The notes under the pieces were generated by a model. It worked only from the letters and a program-made list of their open reading frames with translations. It made no database searches and was not told where the DNA came from. Positions 33,699-44,430 of a DNA stretch of 58,722 nucleotides are shown here, piece after piece (position 1 is the first letter of the stretch; the number at the start of each line of letters is the position of its first letter). The stretch comes from Nemertoderma westbladi (Eukaryota > Xenacoelomorpha > Nemertodermatida > Nemertodermatidae). Where the stretch lies: the NCBI GenBank assembly GCA_032718475.1, contig JAUCBJ010000831.1, forward strand, positions 1-58,722, read 5' to 3'. The position numbers were made by a program, and so were the translations under genes.

Positions 33699-35027
33699 CA
33701 CAAATTCCACACAACTGTCACCAATTGTTCACATACAGGCCATTTGTCCGTTAGTCAGTGCCTTCCAGAATGCCACGTTATTACTGTGTATCCTTGGATA
33801 CTAACAGTGTGCTATGTATTCTCTATGCTATGCAATGGGACAAGCTTTCTATTGTTCTTTTAACTTGCTTCTAATTCTAGCGTGGGTGTTGCTATGGTGA
33901 CATTATGGAAAGCTAGCGGTAGAATTAGGGTAATTCCAATGCATACAGATCTGGAATGCTATTTAATAGTAATTCTTTAATTGTCAATATCCTCTTTATG
34001 TATGATTTTATTAATTTTATCGGCTATTGACTATATGTTGGAGATTCTCGCACTCTAATACACTCAATAGGATGAATCTCCGCTCCCATGATCTATTAAT
34101 TAATGGAATTTTGGGAATGTTATAAATTGCACAAATGACAATTTATGAAATTCATTTAAGATATGAATTTAAATTTATTCCCGTGAATTTTATTATTTGA
34201 TGGTAAAATTGACACAATTTTATTCCAGAGCATGTCTGGGGACCTAGGATCCTTAATTCTCTAAAATTGTCTTTTAAGAGTATCGGTAAGTGCTACGATA
34301 TCTTAATTGACTAGAAATTTTAAAGGATCTGAATTTTACAGATTTTAATAAATATTAAATTAATATTTAAGATGGGCACCGATTTATTCCAGAACTTGTC
34401 TGGGGACGTTAACCACTGATTCTAGAATTTGTCTTTCAAGTATATCGGTGGGTGCGGCGATATCTTAATCGACTAGAATTACAGATGGTCAAAAGGTTTA
34501 ACAGATTTATTTGCGTTTTACGCTACTGTTATAGGGACATCACGCTACTATATGTATTATTATATATGGTATGAGAGCAATATCGCACGAAGCAATGTCA
34601 GTGTGAAGAGGCAAGTCGTTTCCAAGGTCTACCCAGAGCTTGGTTTAGCCGAGACACGAGGATCTGAACTTTGCATTCCTAATACTCTGCCTACCAATAA
34701 TACTTGAATATAGTAGTGGCTTTATTGTACTTTAATAAGTACGGACATTTCATCTTACTGTAGTCACGTATTTATAATAGGATATGGACAGTAAGGAAAG
34801 AGAAAAATAATTATTTCTCGCCGTCGCACTAAATATATATTATAATTAATTACGTACGTAATAAACACTAATATATTGCACTAATCTACTAAATAATCAC
34901 TAAAATAACATTCTACTAAATAAAATTAAAGAAAACGATTATAATAAAATTACATAATAATACATACATAAATATAAAATAAAAACAAATATAAAATAAT
35001 ATGGTCACACGCCCACTCCATATGTTA
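33699..35027 (-). other. Non-coding 3' internal region of the LTR-like element
   Basis: AT-rich. It contains an imperfect tandem duplication of about 160 bp (TTTATTCCAGA...TGTCTGGGGAC near 34210 and again near 34380). No integrase or RNase H reading frame was recognised, so that part of pol is lost. Confidence 0.6.
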
Positions 35028-35852
35028 TTACGTTATGGAGTCCCTAGATATTTGTCGGATTAGGGAAGTGGTCGTAGGAAGAGTATCTTGCCTTCCATAG
35101 TTTCCGGACAGTTTTCGGTCTCTTTCCAGTAAACATAAACGACTAGCTGGGCGATTGAGTTGTTGTGTTACTTTCTCCGCTCCCTTGGCCTGTCTAATTT
35201 CTGCCGTGGTAAGATGAGGAGGCCATTCTTCTTCTTCTTTACTTAAGGAGTCGGATCCACCTAACCAGCCTGGAGTATCTATCAGTTCTTGAGGAGTTGC
35301 TCCTCTGGAAGCGATGTCGGCTGGATTAATCGTCCCAAGGCAATGTCTCCATTGATCTACATTGGAGTTAATATCGTCATTATCTGAGGAGTATGGTGTT
35401 CCCTCAGTTGGATCGTCCACATCACTGCTCTCCACTTCCCATTCCTTTACTTGGTATACCTGTTGTTGAGGTAATCTCTCTTTGAGAGTTCTACGGGAAG
35501 GGCCAGTGAAGTACCAACCTACTCTAGTTCTTACCGCATAGGTTTGTAGTGGCTGTGGTTGAGCAGGCCGTTTCTCCAATGTCTCTAGCGCCTCATGCGC
35601 GTTTTGGCCGATGAGTATTTGCACTCCAGGATAATCTGTCTGGAATCGAGGTATCTTAAGCTGCTGGATGCTCTCGTCCTCGTCCCAGTTATAAGGTTCT
35701 ACTTGGGTTGTAGCTAAGTTCTTTATAGCCACCATTTTTACTGACCTTATACTTTGTTCTCCTAATTTATCCTGGGGGGTGGACAACGCACCTACATAGT
35801 AATCTGCCGTTATGGTAGATTTCCAACGCTGCATAATTCCTGACATATTCAA
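35028..35852 (-). pseudogene. BEL/Pao pol remnant: end of protease region fused to post-RNase H segment
   Basis: The frame is continuous with the protease frame at 35901-37187 except for one UAA. The first 130 residues match the region after the Pao aspartic protease (ILIGQNAHEALE, YAVRTRVGWYFTGP). After VKEWEVESSD, where reverse transcriptase should begin, the frame jumps to WRHCLGTINPADIASRGATP and GWLGG...EEEEWP, a motif block that normally lies beyond RNase H. About 600 or more residues of RT and RNase H are absent although the frame is kept open. The product cannot reverse transcribe. Confidence 0.8.
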
Positions 35853-35900
35853 TTTAGTTTGGAATTTGGGTTGTCCAGCAAAGATGTCTTCGGCTAGTTC

Positions 35901-37187
35901 TTAATCGATGAATGTTCCTGTGCTGCCGGAGTCAAGGAGGGCGTTCACTATGTAACCTTTGTTAGGACCTTGAACTCTTACCTGCACTACAGGAAATTCT
36001 CTGATTCCTACGTTAGAAGTTGGAGGTTTCCAAGATGGTTGTCTGTCAAAGGTAGTTGGGGGGAACTCATTGTCGGTGTCCTTTTCATACGTAAGTGCTC
36101 GATACACTGCGGTATTTATTAGGTAACAGGATTCGTTTGCGTTGGAGAATTCGTCCGTATAGAATCCTTCCATCTCAGATTCTTGATCAGTGTCATTTAC
36201 ATCACTGAATTGGACATGTAGTTCGGGCTCACTTACCTGACTCGGGTTGTTTCGTTCGAATTCACTGCGTAACAAGATGTGATGTTTCGCACCGCACTTT
36301 GCACACTTTACTTCGGAGTAACAGGTTCGCCGTTGGTGTCCTGGTCTGAGGCAATTATAGCATAACCGCTTATCCCACATGACTTCACGTCTGTCTACCA
36401 GGGATTTCTTTAGGAATTCAGCACACACACTCAAACGGTGGGGCCCGTCGCACAGCGCACATTTTGGTTTGATGTTACTCACTTTACCTTGGGCAACGTT
36501 ATGCACTCTCGTTCTTTCTTCGGGCTTTCTTCCGTGAATTCTCTTAGGAGACGTAGGAGGGGTTGTTGTTACCTGTTCTCTCCTGTCCCTGGTTCGAGAC
36601 TTATATTTACTTACGTCTTTATAGGTCTTGTTATCATAGTAAGATTTTGCTGTGTCTTTCCCGCTGTCCTCTTCCTGAGAGACTTGGCTTTTGTCGTCGT
36701 CAGTATAACACACTGGTGTTACCCTTCTCCTAGAAATGGGTTTCTCACTTACCTTATTTTCCGATGTTTTCTCTCTGGACTGCTTTATGAGTTGTAATTT
36801 TACTTCACTATCTAAGAAGGACATGAGATCAGCCATGGTAGGGTCTCGTTGTTGTTGTTCCATCATATATAACACTTTCTTGTCCCAGCGTGTACCTACT
36901 CCACCCTTTGGTAAAGTAGATGCTAAGGCTCCTACAACCATAGAGTTCTGGTATTCATGAGACTTACCTAACCAATCTAGCTGTCTACAGATCTCCTGAA
37001 TCTCATCGGAAAATTCTATAATCCCGCTGCTAAGAAACTTTTGGGGCGCCATTAATTTCGCATATAAATACCTAGCTATGTTAGTCCTATTACCATACCT
37101 GATGTTTAATGTATCCCAAACTTGTCTTAATCCATCTGGATGTCCAATAAACTTTAACGCCATTAACTTGGGAGATCTTCCAAGCAT
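35901..37187 (-). CDS. BEL/Pao Gag C-terminal half, zinc knuckles and protease
   Basis: It continues the capsid-like (DUF1759-type) region (LRQVWDTLNIRYGN, YLYAKLMAP, FSDEIQEICRQLDWLG). Tandem zinc knuckles follow: CALCDGPHRLSVC, CYNCLRPGHQRRTC and CAKCGAKHHILL, the arrangement characteristic of Pao/BEL Gag. It ends with an aspartic-protease active site ALLDSGSTGTFID, where UAA stops it. It overlaps the end of the preceding Gag frame (37163-38224) by 25 nt in the -1 frame. The first Met here is probably not a real start. Confidence 0.85.
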   Translation of the reverse strand: MLGRSPKLMALKFIGHPDGLRQVWDTLNIRYGNRTNIARYLYAKLMAPQKFLSSGIIEFSDEIQEICRQLDWLGKSHEYQNSMVVGALASTLPKGGVGTRWDKKVLYMMEQQQRDPTMADLMSFLDSEVKLQLIKQSREKTSENKVSEKPISRRRVTPVCYTDDDKSQVSQEEDSGKDTAKSYYDNKTYKDVSKYKSRTRDRREQVTTTPPTSPKRIHGRKPEERTRVHNVAQGKVSNIKPKCALCDGPHRLSVCAEFLKKSLVDRREVMWDKRLCYNCLRPGHQRRTCYSEVKCAKCGAKHHILLRSEFERNNPSQVSEPELHVQFSDVNDTDQESEMEGFYTDEFSNANESCYLINTAVYRALTYEKDTDNEFPPTTFDRQPSWKPPTSNVGIREFPVVQVRVQGPNKGYIVNALLDSGSTGTFID

Positions 37188-38224
37188 TCGATGAGGTATC
37201 TGAGTTTCTCTCCGTTAGATAGCACAGAATTCTGTATGTTATCTTTGTAATATTCATTAAAAGGTAACCATTTCATCTCATCTCCATTGAACTTGACGAT
37301 CTCTCCAAGCTTTACCGCTTGACGGGCTTCGGTTCTAGCCATTTGACGCGTAAAACTTTCTTGAGCCATCGTATTATTGAATATAGAATTATCGGTATAT
37401 AAATTTCTCGGATTATGATTAGGTCTATATGGAATATTATTATCAACAGGTTTATAATTACCCTGAATAGGGTTTACTATGGGAGTTTCTATTTCACTAG
37501 CAGTATAGATGCGTTTAGGCTCCACACCTTGTGCATGAGATACTTCAGACCTAACGGGTTGATACATTGTTACAGGGGGTGGTGGTATACCCTTTTGTAA
37601 ATTGACTAATTTATCGCGTTCTAACGCGATACTTTGCTGCACCTTTTGCAACTCTAACCTACTTTCCCTGACTGTTCCCTTGAGCTGCTGAACAGTCTCT
37701 TCCATTTCCCGGACCTGCTGAGAGGAGCACAAACAGTGTTCCCTCAGCTGCTCGAGCAGGAGACCCATCTCCCGTCGTCCCTCAGCTACCCACTCAACCG
37801 CCGAAGCGGGAGTCGCCAACGTAGTAGCGGGCGAGCGAGAGACGACGGGCGATAAATTCTTGATATCTCGCTCGGCGTCCAGGACGGGTTCGGACTCGGG
37901 AACAGTCCTACTGGGCACAGGTAGTTTAGTACTGTACAAAGGGAATTTATAGGCAGGTTCTGGGAGTACAGGTGTCTCTATCTTTCTTTCCGCTTCTACT
38001 GTTGCCATTGCCTCTGCCGCCTTTCTTTCCGCTTCTGCTGTTGCCATTGTCTCTGCCGCCTTTCTTTCCGCTTCTGCTGTTGCCATTTCCTCTGCCACCT
38101 TTCTTTCCGCTTCTGCTGTTGCCATTGCCTCTGCCATCTTCCTTTCAAGACCCTGTCCAAGTCTAAGACTCATTCTAACACCTTCCAAAAGACTATCTGA
38201 CAGTGCCCGTTTTGTGTCAGACAT
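37163..38224 (-). CDS. BEL/Pao Gag, N-terminal part
   Basis: A 353-codon frame from ATG at 38224. Four tandem 13-residue units (pattern AAEAMATAEAERK) at about residues 30-82 form a predicted helical repeat. A second coiled coil follows (EQLREHC...VQQLKGTVRE...LQKVQQSIALERDKL, about 170-230). A Pro/Asn-rich linker comes next, and then the start of the capsid-like domain (KFNGDEMKWLPFNEYYKDNI, EKLRYLIECL). It ends at UAA in the middle of that domain. The protein homology continues in the -1 frame at 37187, so there is either a programmed -1 shift or a single-base mutation near 37170. Confidence 0.85.
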   Translation of the reverse strand: MSDTKRALSDSLLEGVRMSLRLGQGLERKMAEAMATAEAERKVAEEMATAEAERKAAETMATAEAERKAAEAMATVEAERKIETPVLPEPAYKFPLYSTKLPVPSRTVPESEPVLDAERDIKNLSPVVSRSPATTLATPASAVEWVAEGRREMGLLLEQLREHCLCSSQQVREMEETVQQLKGTVRESRLELQKVQQSIALERDKLVNLQKGIPPPPVTMYQPVRSEVSHAQGVEPKRIYTASEIETPIVNPIQGNYKPVDNNIPYRPNHNPRNLYTDNSIFNNTMAQESFTRQMARTEARQAVKLGEIVKFNGDEMKWLPFNEYYKDNIQNSVLSNGEKLRYLIECLEDLPS

Positions 38225-40419
38225 GTTTGTTTACACAGTTGAATGCCTACGGCTATAAATACAGCTAAAGTAAGTCTAGTAATTCAGTATGACCGTTGGC
38301 CTAGTACCGGTAATTTATTACAGTATATTAGAATACCGGTATACACTTATAATATATATAAGTATTGTAACTAGTTTTGTCACAGAGTACCGGTATATAA
38401 TTTTAGCACAAATATATATAAATATATAATAGGCCTATCGTGAATACCGGAATGCAGCTTACACTTATAGTATATATAAGTATAATTATGAACTAGAATT
38501 AATTACAGAATACTGATATGATTTCAGCACAAATTTATAGAAATAAATATAATAAGCCTATGGTAAATACCGGTATGTCAATTATTTTAGAATAATTGAA
38601 TTTCTGAATATTTTAGGGTTACTTGGTTACTTTAACTTACTTTATTACCGTTATTTAAGCAGTAGTCCAACTGATATTGAGACCTAGTTGTTGTATGGCA
38701 GGCCTACTATTTATAAATCGTTTGAGTTGATTTATAATATTTATATACCCGTTTAAAATGGGTTTTGTCAATATTTGAAATAAATGTTATTATTTCTGGG
38801 GGGAGTCACTACACAGAAGCTATGCGCTCTCAGTGAAGTGCTATTTATTGGACACTAAAACAGATAATTCTACTTCCTAAGTTACTTATCTACGAATTAC
38901 TTACGATACGGGTGAGATTAATTCTCTAACTAACCACAACAAAAATATTACGTACGAAATTTTAGGGTAATTTTACAGGGAAACTACAAACCAGTCTAAC
39001 AAAGGGTTAGAACTTCTGGTTATTACAACAGACAGGATATTATGGTATTTGAGAATAATAAAGCAGTAGTCAATATACTGCGTTGTCCAGATAGGAAAAA
39101 TACCACCGCCTGACGACCTATAGCCGTATAGCTATAGGTACTACGTTATGTATCACGGAGTGTTCCTACCTAGAAGTTAATTACCGCGGACTACCAGATC
39201 CAACGTGCCTATTAACCACTTTACAACACAATACACTGCCTACACACTAATTACCTTCGGAAAGCACTGTACACTAAACCCTAAATTAGGTACAAGTACT
39301 GGTACAACAAATAATCAGTAGTTAAATATACTTGAACAGTTAAAAGAACCACGGCATCTGCTGGAGTGACCAGAGCACAAAGTCACCAGTCTTTACCTAC
39401 GCCAAGCAGCCCGTGTAGTACCGGGGTTAATTTAACTATAACAGTATGTGTAACAAGCACAATTACTGTAGGAATAAACTTGGGGACATGAATGTTGCGA
39501 ATAATCGCATAAACTCTGAATAATAAATATTACGCTACCCGTACAGAATACTCAAACAAAATACAAACCAAACGCTGGCAGACTACCACCAAGCCTAAAT
39601 AAACTACAGTATGTGCAGATTCCAAAATGGTTAGTTAGTATGCGTTCTAACACGGTAGTACGACTTATTCTTTAAGAGGGGATTGACCTTACAGCTATGG
39701 CTGCCCCAACTTACTAACTGGCACTCTATCGGACAAACTCTACACACGCAGTAATCTCTTCAGACCTAATAATAGCTAGACAACAATCCAGCCTACAAAA
39801 TATCTGAGTAATAACTATTACGGTACCTGAACAGACCACACAAACAAACACAGGCCAAAACGTTGGCAGAATACTGTCAAGCCTAAATAAACTACAGTAT
39901 GTGCAGATTCCAAAATGGTTAGTTAGTATGCGTTCTAACACGGTAGTACGACTTATTCTTTAAGAGGGGATTGACCTTACAGCTATGGCTGCCCCAACTT
40001 ACTAACTGGCACTCTATCGGACAAACTCTACACACGCAGTAATCTCTCCAAACCCAACAACAATCCAACAACAGTCCGGCCTACAATTATCTGAACAATC
40101 TGAGCAGACTTACACGTCTTCAGCTCAATATTAACTTACATGTAAATAAAACCGACAGAAATAAGTAAAATCTCAATAAAAAACCAGGGCGGCCGTCCCT
40201 GATTAAATACTAAGACCTACCAGTATACAATAATCAAAATCGAATAATACTAATGTACTTATACTGGAAGTACCGGTTAGGACAGTGGGGCCTACGGACC
40301 TACAGAAGTACCGGTTCTGGCAGTTGGGCCTACTGACCTACAGAAGTACCGGTTCAGGTTTACCGGTCGACTGGTACTTTCAACTTTATTGCTTACTGCA
40401 ATAAAGACAATAACTGTTA
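38225..40419 (-). other. Long leader between 5' terminal repeat and gag
   Basis: 2.2 kb without a supported gene. It contains several local duplications: about 123 bp near 38320-38590 (ACCGGTAT...CACTTATA), a 288-bp-offset repeat at 39601-39759 and 39889-40047 that is identical over about 159 bp, and short AAGTACCGGTT-centred repeats at 40265-40365. Confidence 0.6.
39601..40047. repeat. Tandem duplication, 288-bp offset, in leader
   Basis: 39601-39759 and 39889-40047 both read from AAACTACAGTATGTGCAGAT to CACACGCAGTAATCTCT, with diverged similarity continuing upstream of each. Confidence 0.9.
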
Positions 40420-41704
40420 TTGTACGCACTTTTGAAGACCTTTAGCAGTTTAACCTGCCAAAATTTATATGTCTTTTGGTTTATAAATAGACTTTAGAAG
40501 TTGACAAATATTTAATACCAATAAACACAACATTAGCAGAAGCCAGCCTAGTGCGCGTCCATTCACCCGCTGGATATACCCGGGAGACTGGATTCTGAGG
40601 GCTTAGATTATTATTGCAGTGTAAGCTTACTGTATTATTCGATTGATCGTTAATAAATAATTTCTGACTAATATTATTCACTTTCGGGAAATATTAACAG
40701 TTCCTTTAGGACGTGGCGCTCTATCTAGGTAAACAGAGATATGACTTATACTAATCACAACGGTAAGTCGGTAAGGCTTATGATTCACGTATGAGGCGCA
40801 TTCTTTAGGAAATGCTTAGTTATCAGCCACAATCATGCACGCTACCGGTAACACACAATACTGCTCACTAATTTGCCGACCGTCAATGAATTTTATCATA
40901 TATAAAGAGAACAGCAACTGACTCATGTAGTGCTTATCAAATAGCATTAAATTCACTACAAACCACAATAATATAAGTCGCAATCGCTATATATAACCCG
41001 TCTCTCTAACCTGTAGTGTATCAAGAAAATTGGGAAATTTGGGTTCTTTATAGATGTTCTCCAAGTAATATTCAACCAACTGATATAAAATATGACAACA
41101 GTAAAAAGCATTAAGACGGTATGTTAAGTTATGATATGAACTGATAACAGTTATACGCTCTATAATCTTAAGCCTACTAATGTTTCTTCTAAAGTCTGAA
41201 ACGAATTGACTCTAGAGCCGGTGTTCCTGGCCTAGATAGAAACAACACAACAGTAACAAAAACACTCTCTGACTCTAACACCGTTGCAGGTATCTTTTTA
41301 CACAGAGAGGAATAGCTCTCATTGGCAGAACACCAGATTCCACAGGTTCCACGAATATCTAAATGCCGAACTATCAGGATTTTTGCAGCCCTTGGCCAAC
41401 ACACAAAATGAGTCACTCCGCTCGGTTGTCCTGGTTGCATACTCTGCTGCTATAGCTCTGGTTGGCCGATAGAACATAGTAAAGAGCCCCTCGTATAACA
41501 AATCAGCCAATCAGCCGGTCGCTTTGCATCATTCGAGTTAGAGAGCTTTTTAGAGTATTCCAGCGCCTGGGGGGAAACTGGATTGCAAAGCAAAAGGGCC
41601 AGTTATATCCCACAGAAGCTTTTACACCGCTCCCAGAAAATGGGATTTGAGTCTATAAAATATACAAAATCACAGTTTCTAATATACGTAAATACTCTAA
41701 ACAG

Positions 41705-42598
41705 TTAGTCTTTCTTACGCGGACGGCGTTTACGCAGCTTTTTAAAGCTAGCCAGAGTCTTTTTCTCTTTGGGGCGAGCCACTTTACAAGGAGGGCTATA
41801 ACTCCTGGATGAAGGGTGCAATATGATTGCATCAGAGGGTGTAGGATTATGGTCGGTGTATCCGCCAGTCGAAGTACCGGGTTGATTGACATCAACGTCG
41901 GGGGAGAGGGGTCTAACGGCTTTGAGAGCTCGTTTTAAGACAGCCGCTCTTACGGGTCCTTTACGAGTGGTCTGAACGAGAGCCGTGGGTGGACCACAGG
42001 CAGTCAGAAACCTCCGGGGTTTAATGGTTCTTTCCAACTCGCGTTCGCGGGCTCGGTATTCGTAAGGCCGTCGATATACTTCCTGTAACTCGGGGTGTGA
42101 GTTAACAAACAAGTCTCCATAGTCCGGATCCTGACGGATATAATTGATTAAGTTATAGGAATGAAGGTCGCTAGGATTAACACTCCTGAGAAATTTGTGT
42201 ACGAATTTGGTTGAAATACATTCTCCGACGCGCTTCAGTAGCTCGTAACTCGATATGCGTGATTTCTGTTCGACCGAAGCGAATAGATAAGAATGGAACG
42301 CATAAACTCCTTCGTAAGCGCGTCCAGGATAATAGCGATGGCGCGAATCACAATGTAAATCAGCGTTCGCTTCCCAAGCTCTGATGTAACGTAGTGTGAT
42401 CATTTCATCTACGCTTTCCAAATCGCGATTAAAAGGGCAATCGAAACTGGCGTGTCCCTTTAGTTGACAATGGTGACATTGAGTCATAAATTGAGGGCAA
42501 ACCGCAAAAATGTGCAAGTTATTGAGTCGGCAATATGCGCAATAAATTTCCATAGTCGGTTGTTCTTGGAAATAGGAACAGCGGACGTTTGTGTCCAT
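41705..42598 (-). CDS. Terminal-repeat-encoded zinc-knuckle protein (5' copy)
   Basis: Identical 297-residue twin of 31953-32846: two knuckle-like motifs (CAYC...HIFAVC and CHHCQLKGHASFDC) and a basic C-terminus. If the repeats are LTRs, this gene is carried by the LTR and automatically duplicated on each insertion, comparable in layout, not in sequence, to LTR-encoded accessory genes of some retroviruses. Confidence 0.7.
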   Translation of the reverse strand: MDTNVRCSYFQEQPTMEIYCAYCRLNNLHIFAVCPQFMTQCHHCQLKGHASFDCPFNRDLESVDEMITLRYIRAWEANADLHCDSRHRYYPGRAYEGVYAFHSYLFASVEQKSRISSYELLKRVGECISTKFVHKFLRSVNPSDLHSYNLINYIRQDPDYGDLFVNSHPELQEVYRRPYEYRARERELERTIKPRRFLTACGPPTALVQTTRKGPVRAAVLKRALKAVRPLSPDVDVNQPGTSTGGYTDHNPTPSDAIILHPSSRSYSPPCKVARPKEKKTLASFKKLRKRRPRKKD

Positions 42599-42754
42599 GG
42601 GCGTATCATGGTCTCTCGATGCGCATAACCGACAACGTTGCCGAGAAACATAGTTGGCATGGCGATAATTGTACGCAGTGAGACACTGTGGACCTTGATA
42701 CCATTCTAGGATGTAATCGTTGTCGCTGTTCCGGGCGCGATAGGCTGAATCTCC

Positions 42755-43153
42755 TCAGATTCTAGGCATATTGGTTCGTCTTCCCAGTCTGTTACGAATA
42801 TAATTTTCGTGATCTATTCTCGGTTTATCGTTACGACTCCGCTGGGTATGATATTTAAATAGAACCATTTCCCTTTCGGTGTCTACATCGTCCGTATCAT
42901 GTAAATCGATAGGATGGCCGGTAGTTAGGAAGTCCATATACGTACTATTACGATGCGTATAGCGAGCGGTGAATTTTCGATAGTCCAATTCACGCGTAAG
43001 TTGCTCTTGGGACATCGGCGGTTCGATATAACGACCATCGTCCTCCGTAATGGTTGGATCGGTTTCACCGCGTATCAAGCTATCCACAAATGCTTGTAAA
43101 GGTAGAGTATATCGCTCCCTGATACCAAGATCATCTTCTATCAACTCCGTCAT
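42755..43153 (-). CDS. Terminal-repeat-encoded protein, N-terminal open frame (5' copy)
   Basis: Identical 132-residue twin of 33003-33401, ending in UGA at 42757-42755 with the frame staying open beyond it. Being in the 5' repeat, this copy would lie upstream of gag. Function is unknown. Confidence 0.6.
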   Translation of the reverse strand: MTELIEDDLGIRERYTLPLQAFVDSLIRGETDPTITEDDGRYIEPPMSQEQLTRELDYRKFTARYTHRNSTYMDFLTTGHPIDLHDTDDVDTEREMVLFKYHTQRSRNDKPRIDHENYIRNRLGRRTNMPRI

Positions 43154-43450
43154 ATCTGCTATCTGAGTTTATTAATATCGAAATGAGTTTATGTTTAGGC
43201 GAGCGGACGTCGCTGCCTACCTCTCTTTGCCCCCGGACAGTGGGATTCTCAGCACCGATGTACCGTCGTCGCGGTGTTTACGCCAACATGTAGCAACAGC
43301 ACGACAACGATAACCGGCACAAGTCACTCCACTGTCCGTCCCAAAGGCTTGAATCCACTTTAGGTTCTTTCTATAGGAGAGTTGGGTTACTTTCACAATT
43401 GCGACTAGCTACTGTAAACATACTTTAGCAGTAACATTCACCTATAAACG

Positions 43451-44107
43451 TTGCAACGGAAGCAAATACCTGCTATTTTTGAACGCCGATATCTCAGCTA
43501 TTTCTCAACGAACTAATAGTTGTTTACTTATTTGGAATCGTTGCAACTACATTTTTCATTGCTACGAAGCACTATAAGGACGAAGAATAACTGCGGTGCA
43601 ATTTCGAAAAAATTATTTATTATAAGTAATTATAATAATACAGTACATAACAATACTAGATAGGGCTACAGTTATAGGGGGCCTATTGTAAAATAAATAA
43701 TAATTTATTTACCTTTTCGCGCCTCGATCTGTCTTATTTACCTCCCTCGCAGCGCTCGGTCGTTTAATAACAGATCTCGGGATGAACGGTAAATAAAGCA
43801 TATTATATTTCCCTCACAGTACAATAGATAGTTATTATAATTTAACTTTATACTGTAGTGCGTTAGAATATTGACGTTCCAATATTGATGCTAAGGCTGT
43901 AAGGTACAGCTCAGACTTCGTGGCTCGCCCCATATTATTGAACTAGGCCTATTTCGACAAATTCGGTTTGTCACAGTAAGTATGGGATAATAATAACAAT
44001 AATAATCCATAAAAACCTTCTGAAATTTTTTGAAAAACGTGGACAGAGCTGCTATAATGTGCAAATCAATCTGATTAGTCAATTCATTGCCTGTTCTTTC
44101 TCAACCC
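43451..44107. other. Flank of the LTR-like element, no gene recognised
   Basis: AT-rich DNA with short open frames lacking recognisable domains. Confidence 0.5.
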
Positions 44108-44221
44108 AGTCCACCTTATTCAAATTTGAAAAAGGTGGACAACAAAGCTGAAAAAGGTGGACATGCTGTGTGACGCAAACCGCCCGTGATTGGTCTGCCC
44201 ATTGTCCATGTCTTCTGTGTT
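44108..44221. repeat. Short hairpin repeat (MITE-like), right of the LTR element
   Basis: GTCCACCTTATTCAAA and TTTGAAAAAGGTGGAC form a hairpin at 44108-44140. A second GAAAAAGGTGGAC follows, and 44192-44221 (GTCTGCCCATTGTCCATGTC) is reverse complementary to 30534-30562. Confidence 0.5.
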
Positions 44222-44364
44222 AGCTTTGGATTCAGTCGTGGCATTACAGCATTATGCTGTTAGTTCCTGGTAGTATTGCATTAGGTCCGTAGCTTTAGTT
44301 CGTGGTAGCGTTAGGGCCGTGCCATTAGGTCAGTAGGTCCAGTCTGCTGCCTCCAAAACCAGGC

Positions 44365-44430
44365 AGGTTAGTAAAGGAGCAGGTTACAGAGGCGAGTTGA
44401 AAGGGACCAAAACAATAAACGACAATTGAG
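44365..44430 (+). repeat. Dispersed monomer of the 67-bp satellite
   Basis: AAAGGAGCAGGTTACAGAGG, then ACCAAAACAATAAACGA, then CAATTGAG in the order of the 1046-1885 unit, with a diverged middle. Confidence 0.8.

Larger units (their letters stand above)
30668..43450 (-). mobile_element. LTR-like element: 3,031-bp direct repeats around a deleted BEL/Pao gag-pol
   Basis: Two direct repeats (30668-33698 and 40420-43450, offset 9,752 bp) flank 6.7 kb that carries BEL/Pao gag and a truncated pol on the minus strand. Sense is therefore right to left. In sense direction the repeat begins CGTTTATAGG and ends GCGTACA. The canonical TG start is not obvious and no tRNA-complementary primer site was recognised next to the 5' repeat. 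GTTG occurs at both outer edges (30667-30670 and 43450-43453) and could be a 4-bp target duplication. A recent LTR insertion is the best reading. Two independent insertions of a 3-kb element are an alternative. Confidence 0.7.
40420..43450 (-). repeat. 3,031-bp terminal direct repeat, upstream (5') copy
   Basis: The partner of 30668-33698 at a constant offset of 9,752 bp. It encodes the same two minus-strand frames (42755-43153 and 41705-42598) with no amino-acid difference. Its right edge (43450) and the left edge of the other copy (30668) are the outer limits of the element. Confidence 0.95.
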
